DNA from: a virus
Length of the DNA stretch: 23,472 bases
Virus record (IMG/VR): IMGVR_UViG_3300044990_000211
Span: 1-23,472 of that record
Direction: 5' to 3' (one strand)
Positions within the stretch are counted from its first letter, which is position 1. Each line of letters opens with the position of its first letter. Shown one piece after another: positions 5,903-12,537 of the stretch. Under the pieces are notes generated by a model. The model was not told where the DNA came from. It ran no database searches and saw nothing but the letters and a program-made list of their open reading frames with translations. The translations under genes and the position numbers were made by a program.

Positions 5903-6752
5903 TGATTTTTGTGTTTTCATTTTGACGCACGGAAGGCCGGATCGTGTTCACACTTATGACACGATGATAAAGGCTGGCTATACTGGCAAGGTTTACATCG
6001 TACTTGACAACGAGGACAAGCAAGCAGAAGGTTACCGCAATCGATTCGGCGACAAGGTATTGCAATTTAACAAAGAGGAATGGGCAGCAAAAACAGACGA
6101 AGGTGATAACTTTAATCATCGCAAAGCGATCGTGTACGCGCGAAACGCATGCTGGGATTTAGCAAAGCAAGTCGGGTGTCACTACTTTCTTCAATTCGAT
6201 GATGATTACACAAATTTCGAAATACGAATGCCTGGGAAGGGGGTTTCTGGGTACGTTAGAGTAAAGACAAGTCTTGATGATGCGATTTGCTCTATGGTTG
6301 ATTTTTATGAAAGATCAAAAGCATATTCAATTGCCATGTCTCAGGGCGGAGACTTTATAGGCGGAACAGGATCAAACAAAGGGCTTCGCCGTAAGTGCAT
6401 GAATAGCTGGTTTTGCGATATTGAAAAGCCGATTCAATTTTTTGGTCACATGAACGAAGATGTTTCAGCGTATGTCACGCAAGGGCATAGGGGCAAGCTA
6501 TTCTTAACGGTGATGCCTCTAAAGCTTGTTCAAAAGCCTACGCAAGTAACGCCCGGCGGAATGTCTGATCTTTATTTAAGTAGCGGCACCTACGCAAAAT
6601 CGTTTTATACCGTCATGGCTGCGCCGTCTTGCGTTCAGATCGGAGCAATGGGCGACCCGCGAGGCAGCGGCTATCGTATCCACCACAAAATCAACTGGCA
6701 CAAGGCAGTGCCGAAAATCATCGACGAGAAGTACAGGAAGGCGAGGCAATGA
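5895..6752 (+). CDS. TET-associated-type glycosyltransferase (TAGT family)
   Basis: The 285-residue product opens MRDDFCVFILTHGRPDRVHT and contains LDNED (37-41), DEGDNFNHRKAIVYARNACW (68-87), the nucleotide-sugar/metal motif FDDDY (101-105), HMNEDV (185-190) and a C-terminal RIHHKINWHKAVPKII (261-276). This set matches the GT-A-like family described beside TET/JBP oxygenases and ParB-like genes in phages, thought to attach sugars to oxidised DNA bases. No TET/JBP oxygenase or hydroxymethylase is in the window. The gene overlaps both neighbours (8 bases left, ATGA right), forming a unit with the ParB-like and GT75-like genes. Its base composition is more A+T-rich than the head genes, which may mean separate acquisition. 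Family call is confident; donor, acceptor and even DNA as substrate are inferred. Confidence 0.83.
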   Translation: MRDDFCVFILTHGRPDRVHTYDTMIKAGYTGKVYIVLDNEDKQAEGYRNRFGDKVLQFNKEEWAAKTDEGDNFNHRKAIVYARNACWDLAKQVGCHYFLQFDDDYTNFEIRMPGKGVSGYVRVKTSLDDAICSMVDFYERSKAYSIAMSQGGDFIGGTGSNKGLRRKCMNSWFCDIEKPIQFFGHMNEDVSAYVTQGHRGKLFLTVMPLKLVQKPTQVTPGGMSDLYLSSGTYAKSFYTVMAAPSCVQIGAMGDPRGSGYRIHHKINWHKAVPKIIDEKYRKARQ

Positions 6753-7525
6753 AAACAATCGTCGTTGTCCCCTGGCACAATCGCAACCAGCTCGATTCAT
6801 TCATCGACGCGTGGAACGTTTCCTTTTCAGACGAAAGGATTCTTTTTCAGCAGGACCGAGACAAAAGCGGTTGTGCATTAACAAAAAACGCCGGAATGCG
6901 TAGGGCGATCGACGACGGGGCTGAGATCCTAATTGTTCTCGATGACGACTGCTTTCCCACCGAAGGGCAGACGCTCGACGCCTTCATTCGTGACCACCAA
7001 GCGGCACTAAAGCCGCAGCCGGTCGAGATGTTCGAAGTCGTGACAGATCCACCAAGCCGGGGAACGCCGTATTTCAATCGGACCATCACGATGCCCGTGG
7101 CTGCCAGTATGGGGTTCTGGTCTGAGATTGGAGACTATGACGCTCCAGGGCAATTAGTTCACGGGTCGCGGCATCCTATGACGTTCAGCCGCAAGGCAAT
7201 GCACGGGCGATACTTTCCACTCTGCGGGATGAATCTGGCGTTTAGGGCGAGTGAATGGCCGTGGTGTCAGTTCGTAAACGTGCCGAGGTTCGACGACATC
7301 TGGCAGGGATTCCTTTGGCAGAAGAAAGCCTATGCCGCTGGTCAATGTTTTAATCTTGGTGGGCCTATCGTCAGGCATTCAAGACAAAGCAACGTTTGGG
7401 CGAACCTAAGAGACGAGTCTGTAAGCATTGAAAAAAACGAAAGCCTATGGAAAGACATACACAGCATCGAGGACGATTCGCACGCCTCAATTCTGTTTAG
7501 GCTTGGGCTTTCGGTCACTCAATGA
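6749..7525 (+). CDS. GT75-like protein (reversibly glycosylated polypeptide / UDP-arabinopyranose mutase family)
   Basis: The start is ATG6749, overlapping the TAGT stop (ATGA); an ATG at 6629 in frame lies deep in the TAGT gene and is rejected. The 258-residue product has an N-terminal VVVPWHNRNQ strand-loop, LDDDCFP (64-70, the DxD metal/nucleotide site), PYFNRTITMPVAASMGFWSE then IGDYDAPGQLVHG, with DYDAP at 129-133, FPLCGMNLAF (156-165), FDDIWQGF (181-188) and VRHSRQSNVWANL (208-220). The order and spacing follow plant RGP proteins (DDDC, DYDAPTQLV, FPMCGMNLAF, YDDMWAGW, HSKASNPFVNL). Family members interconvert or bind UDP-pentoses. Here it probably supplies or transfers a sugar with the neighbouring TAGT enzyme. 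At 258 residues it is shorter than plant forms (about 350). Confidence 0.8.
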   Translation: MKTIVVVPWHNRNQLDSFIDAWNVSFSDERILFQQDRDKSGCALTKNAGMRRAIDDGAEILIVLDDDCFPTEGQTLDAFIRDHQAALKPQPVEMFEVVTDPPSRGTPYFNRTITMPVAASMGFWSEIGDYDAPGQLVHGSRHPMTFSRKAMHGRYFPLCGMNLAFRASEWPWCQFVNVPRFDDIWQGFLWQKKAYAAGQCFNLGGPIVRHSRQSNVWANLRDESVSIEKNESLWKDIHSIEDDSHASILFRLGLSVTQ

Positions 7526-7526
7526 A

Positions 7527-7931
7527 ATGCCAATCCGTGACACCCGTTTAATGGAGCGAGCATTGCGAGAACGATGGCCGATACCGCAAGAACTTCGAGA
7601 ACGAATCGTACTAAACCTGATCGCTATCGTTGCGAACAAGAGTCTTTCTCCGAGAGAACGAACCTCGGCTGCGAAAGCCTTACTTCACGCCGATCAGCTC
7701 AATGTCGAGCAGGAAAAAATGGAGCAGCTAGACGAGCATGAGTATCGCGCCCGACTGGTACAACTCGCTCGACAACTCCCGCTTGGAGAAGTTGCTAGGC
7801 TTGCGGACGAACGAGGTGTTAGCCTCGACGGCGAAGCAACCGAAGGACGAACGGACGCAGCAAGCAACGCTGATGGCACGCAAGAGAGCGGCAGCGAGGG
7901 ACATCGTAATTCCGATCCCCCTCAACCCTAA
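7527..7931 (+). CDS. Small terminase subunit candidate
   Basis: The 134-residue reading begins at ATG7527; ATG7551 (MERALRERW) is a possible alternative. Earlier in-frame ATG7428 overlaps the GT75-like gene and is unlikely. Residues about 10-75 are helical and basic (RLMERALRERWPIPQELRERIVLNL, SLSPRERTSAAKALLHADQLN), fitting a DNA-binding and oligomerisation core. A second helical stretch follows (EYRARLVQLARQLPLGEVARLADERGV). The last 30 residues are low-complexity (Gly, Ser, Asp, Asn). Position directly before the large terminase supports TerS; sequence alone does not prove it. Its last 194 bases overlap the start of the large terminase frame. The DNA recognition site (cos or pac) is usually near this gene but cannot be identified by eye. 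Confidence 0.62.
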   Translation: MPIRDTRLMERALRERWPIPQELRERIVLNLIAIVANKSLSPRERTSAAKALLHADQLNVEQEKMEQLDEHEYRARLVQLARQLPLGEVARLADERGVSLDGEATEGRTDAASNADGTQESGSEGHRNSDPPQP

Positions 7932-9963
7932 TCGTCGTATTGCAGCACTCGCCGATCCAATCCTATTTATGACGACCTATTTCGGCGATGTGTTCTTTGA
8001 GGCTTTTACTCAAGACCGCCGAGACATGGTTCGTTCAATCGTCGATGCGGCACTCTACGGAGGCGACCAAGCTATCGCTGGTCCTCGAGGCGAAGGTAAG
8101 ACTCGCAACGCACTTTATGCGGCATTGTTCCTGATGCTGAATCGGATGTCGTCCTTCCCGGTCGTTATCGGCAAGAGTCAGGCAAAGTCTCAATCGGAAC
8201 TGCGGTCCATCAAAGACAAACTCCAGCAAGCCGAGATCTTTGCACAAGACTTTCCAGAGATCGCTATTCCGTTTCGGGCGGTAGGAGGTTGGTCGTCTCG
8301 GGCGAGAATGCAAACGGTCGCAGGCAAGAATACCAACATGGAGATCGCAGCAGATCGTCTCATCTTTCCAACGATCGAACCTTGGCAGTTGCCTAGCAAC
8401 TGGCCGAAGGAGATCGAACCTGTAGCTTGCGGTCAAATCTTCTCCTGCGTCGGGATCGACGGACCGATTCGCGGTATGGTCTTTCGAGATCGACGACCGA
8501 CGATCGCTATTATCGACGACATCGAAGATCGAGAGGCGGCAAACTCTGAGGCAGTTATCGAGAAGAATGAAGAGATCCTAGAACAAGACATTGCCGGTCT
8601 AGGTCAATCCTCTGAAAGAATACCTCGGGTCATGCTTTGTACGATCCAGAATCGTAAGTGCATCGCTTACCGCTTTACCGATCCGCAAGCCAAGCCGAGT
8701 TGGAGGGGCAAGCGTTATAGGAAGATGTTAAAGGAACCTGATCGTCTCGATCTAGTGGAACAGTACATTCAAATGCGACAGGCGAGAAAAGAAGACGACC
8801 CGGATGCAAGGGAAGCGTTTCGATTCTGGCGAGTCAATCGAGCAGACCTAGAGGAAGGTTGCGAGATAAGCAACTCTCAGAGCTATTCGAAGAAGAAGCA
8901 CTCGGACGGCGAACCGCTAGAGTTGTCTGCGATTCAAGCCTACTACAACCGAGTCGCAGACCTGGGGCGAAAGGCAGTTGCGACAGAGATCGACAACGAT
9001 CCTTCGGAAGAAGCGGGTCCAGTAGGTTCCGGTCTGACGGTCGGCATTGTCAAGGATCGAATTAGCGGACTCGAACGACGACAGCTACCGGCAAACACGA
9101 TCGCACTCACGGCAGGGATCGACCTGGGGAAGTATCGATGCTACTGGTCGATTTGTGCGTGGTGGTCAGGTGCTGGCGGTTGTGTGGTTGACTACGGAGT
9201 TCTGGAAGTCACCGACACCGATCGCGGCATGGACAACGATGCAAGCGAGCCTCAGATTTACAAGGCACTCCTGGACTGGAGAGACTCGCAGAATCGCAAG
9301 CAGTTCGTCGATGCAACTGGAACAGAACGCAAGCTTGATTTCGTGCTAGTCGATTCGGGTACATTTACAAACGCTGCCTACGAGTTCGTTCGTCAGGTAC
9401 GAGGTCCGTATCATGTCTCCAAAGGCATGAACCCATATCATCCTCGCAAGCAGTCAACCGCCGGAGTCTTAGCGTCCGAACACTTGCACGCTCAAAAGCT
9501 AGAGACTTCGAACGTCTGGCTGTACGAACTCGATACTTCGTACTGGAAGCAGTTCGTCCACGAACGATTCCTTACGCCGACATTCGACGAAAACAACATG
9601 CTGCGGCGAGGTTCGCTCTCGTTATTTTCGACGACTGACGGTAGAACTCATAACTCTTTCGCCCATCATATCGTTGCCGAAGAACTTGTAACCGAGTTCA
9701 AAGAAGGCAGGGGCACGAAAACATACTGGCAAGTCCGGAATGAGAACAATCACTGGCTTGACGCAACCTACATGGCGGCGGCAGGAAGTGAGGTGTGCGG
9801 CGTTAGGATGATCGCTCCAAGCGAGAAGGAACTGAGTCCAAGACAGGTAAAAAATGGAAATGACGAAGCAAAAGCGAAAGCAAGAAACAATCGACCCCAA
9901 GTCCAGCACGGTCGAAGAATCCAAGGTCGAGCAGGAGGTTGGATTCCAAAGCGTCGTCGATAA
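7738..9963 (+). CDS. terL: Large terminase subunit (GpA-like ATPase/nuclease)
   Basis: This DNA-packaging motor is 741 residues from ATG7738. Walker A is GPRGEGKT (115-122), and Walker B is IAIIDDIED (256-264) with E263 or D264 as the catalytic acid. GGDQAIAGPRGEGKT, IGKSQAKSQSELRSIK and RVMLCTIQNRKCIAYRFTDP are conserved landmarks of this planctomycete-type branch. The C-terminal RNase H-fold nuclease shows AGIDLG with D462, LVDSG with D539 and HWLDATY with D675. The C-terminus is strongly basic (GRRIQGRAGGWIPKRRR). ATG7873 (MARKRAAARD) is an alternative start that would shorten the overlap with TerS from 194 to 59 bases. I prefer 7738 because relatives carry an N-terminal extension of similar length before the PNRR...LADP motif. 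The 3' end overlaps the next gene by 110 bases. Confidence 0.93.
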   Translation: MSIAPDWYNSLDNSRLEKLLGLRTNEVLASTAKQPKDERTQQATLMARKRAAARDIVIPIPLNPNRRIAALADPILFMTTYFGDVFFEAFTQDRRDMVRSIVDAALYGGDQAIAGPRGEGKTRNALYAALFLMLNRMSSFPVVIGKSQAKSQSELRSIKDKLQQAEIFAQDFPEIAIPFRAVGGWSSRARMQTVAGKNTNMEIAADRLIFPTIEPWQLPSNWPKEIEPVACGQIFSCVGIDGPIRGMVFRDRRPTIAIIDDIEDREAANSEAVIEKNEEILEQDIAGLGQSSERIPRVMLCTIQNRKCIAYRFTDPQAKPSWRGKRYRKMLKEPDRLDLVEQYIQMRQARKEDDPDAREAFRFWRVNRADLEEGCEISNSQSYSKKKHSDGEPLELSAIQAYYNRVADLGRKAVATEIDNDPSEEAGPVGSGLTVGIVKDRISGLERRQLPANTIALTAGIDLGKYRCYWSICAWWSGAGGCVVDYGVLEVTDTDRGMDNDASEPQIYKALLDWRDSQNRKQFVDATGTERKLDFVLVDSGTFTNAAYEFVRQVRGPYHVSKGMNPYHPRKQSTAGVLASEHLHAQKLETSNVWLYELDTSYWKQFVHERFLTPTFDENNMLRRGSLSLFSTTDGRTHNSFAHHIVAEELVTEFKEGRGTKTYWQVRNENNHWLDATYMAAAGSEVCGVRMIAPSEKELSPRQVKNGNDEAKAKARNNRPQVQHGRRIQGRAGGWIPKRRR

Positions 9964-10141
9964 GCAACCAGAAGACAGGGTGCGTCTTCGATTCGTTCCG
10001 AAGGATTGCGAACAGTGCAAGGCGTTGCGCATCGCCAAGAACGAAACGCGATCATTCTCTAGAGTCTACGCGACGGTTGGCGGTGCAAGATATTGCAAAT
10101 GCTATTTCTGCGGTCACACATGGAAAGTATCTAAGTCTTAA
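9854..10141 (+). CDS. Small zinc-ribbon protein
   Basis: The 95-residue product starts at ATG9854 (ATG9860 is a close alternative) and overlaps the terminase end by 110 bases. The first 40 residues are charged and probably disordered. The second half forms a zinc ribbon: KDCEQCKALR, then about 25 residues later YCKCYFCGHTWK, giving CxxC and CxC/CxxC ligand pairs. Small zinc ribbons of this type are often found between terminase and portal genes in Mu-like and planctomycete prophages and may help DNA binding or packaging. The exact role is unknown. Confidence 0.72.
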   Translation: MEMTKQKRKQETIDPKSSTVEESKVEQEVGFQSVVDKQPEDRVRLRFVPKDCEQCKALRIAKNETRSFSRVYATVGGARYCKCYFCGHTWKVSKS

Positions 10142-10182
10142 TAGGACGGTGTTAAAGACTAAGGTGCAATGCTTTTCTCGAT

Positions 10183-10198
10183 CGGTTAGATTTAACCG
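10183..10198 (+). repeat. Hairpin just before the gpW-like start
   Basis: CGGTTA (10183-10188) and TAACCG (10193-10198) pair perfectly over a 4-base loop, ending two bases before the ATG at 10200. The 58-base gap between 10142 and 10199 otherwise shows nothing. It may affect translation initiation of the next gene, for which no clear Shine-Dalgarno sequence is seen. Confidence 0.4.
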
Positions 10199-10199
10199 A

Positions 10200-10412
10200 A
10201 TGGCATCCGCATCCTCGCTTCTCGCTCTTATTGACGCTGCTATCGAAGCTCTACTAGAGGGCGGTGCGTCTTCGTATTCGATCGGTTCTAGGACCGTAAC
10301 GAAACTTGACCTCGGCGCATTGATGGCCGAACGTCGCAAGCTGTTAATTCAGGTTCAACGAGAAACCCAAAGCGGAATCTCTCTAGCAAAACTATCGAGA
10401 GACAAGCGATGA
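10200..10412 (+). CDS. gpW-like small head-tail joining protein
   Basis: ATG10200 gives 70 residues; the longer in-frame ORF beginning at 9939 overlaps TerL and the zinc-ribbon gene and is not supported. The sequence ASSLLALIDAAIEALLEG, SSYSIGSRTVTKLDLGAL, MAERRKLLIQVQRET is two helices around a short beta hairpin (SYSIGSRTVTK), the layout of lambda gpW and related small adaptor proteins. Its place between terminase and portal is the same as in lambda (A-W-B). The stop overlaps the portal start (ATGA), so the two are translated together. Confidence 0.7.
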   Translation: MASASSLLALIDAAIEALLEGGASSYSIGSRTVTKLDLGALMAERRKLLIQVQRETQSGISLAKLSRDKR

Positions 10413-12220
10413 TTTCTAAGTTAATCGATTCGATTGTTGCTGCAGTTTCTCCGGTCGCTGCTATCAGGCGGAAGAAGGCGAGAAAAATGCTGCGATCTTA
10501 CGCCGGAGCAGAGCCTTCGAGAGTTTCCAGCAACAGGCATCCGAAGAATCTTCCTGCCGACTTAGAACTGACTGGACCGTTCGGCGCCGATAAAGTTCGG
10601 GCTTGGTCTCGGGATCTCGTTCGAAACAACTCCTATGCTTGGGGAGTAGTCGATACGATCGTCTCTTCGGTCGTCGGTTGCGGAATCAAAGCACAATCGA
10701 CCTACGAGACTCCAGAAGGCGAAGACCTCGAAGCAATAAACGATCAGCGGGATAAGGTCTGGTCTGAGTGGACTGAGGTTTGCGACGTTAACGGGCAGTA
10801 CACGCTTGACGAAATGCAGGCGGCGATTCAACGGGAAATTGTCGAAGCAGGCGAGGTGCTTGTTCGAATTGTCCGAACTCCTGAACTTAGCTATCGCGGC
10901 ATCCATCGACCTGTCCCGTTGGCACTCGAATTAATCGAAGCAGATCGGCTAGCAGGAGACAAGGACAGTTACATTACGCCACTCTACCCAGAGTCAGAGA
11001 ATCGAATCGTCAGGGGCGTAGAACTCGACGATCTCGGAAGACCTGTTGCGTACTGGGTCTACAAAGACCATCCGCTACAGCCGCACACATTTACCAGAAC
11101 GCCGGAACGGATTCCCGCTAGAGACATATTGCATCTATTCCGCAGAGACCGCATCGGTCAGACTCGCGGCGTATCTTGGTTCTCGCCAGTGCTGTCTTCT
11201 ATCAGAGACCTCGGAACCTATATCGATAACGAACTGATCGCTTCGGCGGTTGCGTCTTGCTACACGATCGCAATCAAGACTGAGACTCCACTAGGTTCGC
11301 TAATCGATCCAGACGGAGGCGACAATACGGACTCGGCAGGAAATCGAGTGCGATACACCGAGCCGGGAATGGTCATGGAACTTCAACCTGGAGAGGATGT
11401 CGTCGGACTCAATCCAGGTCGTCCGAACAGCGGCGCAGAGCCTTGGATTCAACTTATCCTCCGATCGATCGCGGTCGGTACTGGCTTGAGCTATGAGGTC
11501 GTCGCCAGAGACTATTCGCAGACTTCCTACAGTTCTAGTCGAACAAGTCAACTAGAAGACAGGCGACGATTCCGATGCTGGCAACAACATATGATTCGGC
11601 ACTTCCTGCAACCGGCATGGGATGCGTTTTGCGATGCCGCATCAATTCAAGGTGTGCGAGGATTTCCGACGAGTGCGGAACTCTTAGCAGATCGTCGTCG
11701 GTTTGCTCCGGTGGAATGGCAGACTCCAGAATGGGAATGGGTTGACCCGACTAGCGAACAGTCGGCGGCGAAGGATGCGATCGGTTCGTTTATGTCGGAC
11801 TACCAAACTGAACTCGGTTCCAGAGGTCGATCGTGGCGTGCAGTTTTCTATCAGCGAGCCAAGGAAGATCGGTTACGGCAACGGCTAGGCTTGCTGTCTC
11901 CGGAAGAAAAACAACAAGAGATTTCGGCGGCGCAGACTATCGGCATGAAACAACCGGCAAGTCAACCGGCACAAACAGAAACAGAGCGGCAGGAACCCCA
12001 AGCCGGAACTGGCGAGATGTCTGGTCTTTCAACCCTTCAATTCAATCGCAATCGCAAAGCGATTACCAAGACGCTTGACGATCTAGCGACAGGATCGATA
12101 AGCGAAGCAGCAGCGAGAGTCTTTCTGTCGTCGATAGGCATGAGTCTCGACAATGTTGAAGCGTTAATTGCGGATGCGAAAGACGGAACGGTAGACACAC
12201 CGTTGGAGGAAGCGAAATGA
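10409..12220 (+). CDS. Portal protein (lambda gpB family)
   Basis: The 603-residue portal forms the dodecameric ring at the capsid vertex. Family landmarks are AWSRDLVRNNSYAWGVVDTI then VSSVVGCGI (65-93), QREIVEAGEVLVRI (about 140-153), LELIEADRL, GVELDDLGRPVAYWVY, IPARDILHLFRRDRIGQTRG then VSWFSPVL, and YSSSRTSQLEDRRRFRCWQ. A Gln/Glu-rich tail (about 520-550) and a helical C-terminal region follow; the total is somewhat longer than lambda gpB (533). It overlaps the genes on both sides by four bases, so head genes are translationally coupled here. Confidence 0.93.
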   Translation: MISKLIDSIVAAVSPVAAIRRKKARKMLRSYAGAEPSRVSSNRHPKNLPADLELTGPFGADKVRAWSRDLVRNNSYAWGVVDTIVSSVVGCGIKAQSTYETPEGEDLEAINDQRDKVWSEWTEVCDVNGQYTLDEMQAAIQREIVEAGEVLVRIVRTPELSYRGIHRPVPLALELIEADRLAGDKDSYITPLYPESENRIVRGVELDDLGRPVAYWVYKDHPLQPHTFTRTPERIPARDILHLFRRDRIGQTRGVSWFSPVLSSIRDLGTYIDNELIASAVASCYTIAIKTETPLGSLIDPDGGDNTDSAGNRVRYTEPGMVMELQPGEDVVGLNPGRPNSGAEPWIQLILRSIAVGTGLSYEVVARDYSQTSYSSSRTSQLEDRRRFRCWQQHMIRHFLQPAWDAFCDAASIQGVRGFPTSAELLADRRRFAPVEWQTPEWEWVDPTSEQSAAKDAIGSFMSDYQTELGSRGRSWRAVFYQRAKEDRLRQRLGLLSPEEKQQEISAAQTIGMKQPASQPAQTETERQEPQAGTGEMSGLSTLQFNRNRKAITKTLDDLATGSISEAAARVFLSSIGMSLDNVEALIADAKDGTVDTPLEEAK

Positions 12221-12537
12221 TTATCTCGCTAGACTTTGACGATACCTTCACGGCAGATCGAGAAACCTGGACGAAAGTTGCTAGTGTGCTAGCCGATGCT
12301 GGTCACGAAGTGATTTGCATATCGGGTCGAATCGATGAAGAGTCGAATCAAACCGAATTACGTCAGTCGCTACCTGATTCGATAGAAAGAATCTATCTTT
12401 GCGGCGCTGTCTCCAAGAAACACTACGCCGAGACGCATTCGATTCCGGTAGATGTATGGATCGACGACAGCCCGACAAGAATCGTTCAAGCGAAAGATCG
12501 AGTCGTTAGATCGTGTTGTGCAAGGAGGTCTCGATAA
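12217..12537 (+). CDS. HAD-superfamily phosphatase-like protein
   Basis: The 106-residue protein begins MIISLDFDDTFTAD, with the HAD nucleophile pair D6 and D8. SGR at 36-38 is motif II-like, K67/K68 could be the motif III lysine, and WIDDSP (81-86) is the acidic motif IV. It is a minimal, cap-less HAD domain, like those of small phage nucleotidases or polynucleotide 3'-phosphatases. It is wedged between portal and capsid-fusion genes (ATGA overlap left, TAATG right). Substrate is unknown; a role with nucleotides or DNA ends is possible. Confidence 0.8.
   Translation: MIISLDFDDTFTADRETWTKVASVLADAGHEVICISGRIDEESNQTELRQSLPDSIERIYLCGAVSKKHYAETHSIPVDVWIDDSPTRIVQAKDRVVRSCCARRSR
12522..12529 (+). 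promoter_or_regulatory. Near-perfect ribosome binding site for the capsid fusion
   Basis: AAGGAGGT lies 7 bases before the ATG at 12537, inside the 3' end of the HAD gene. It is the strongest Shine-Dalgarno sequence noticed in the window and fits the high expression expected of a capsid protein. It also decides the start: the upstream in-frame ATG at 12513 has nothing comparable. Confidence 0.85.
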
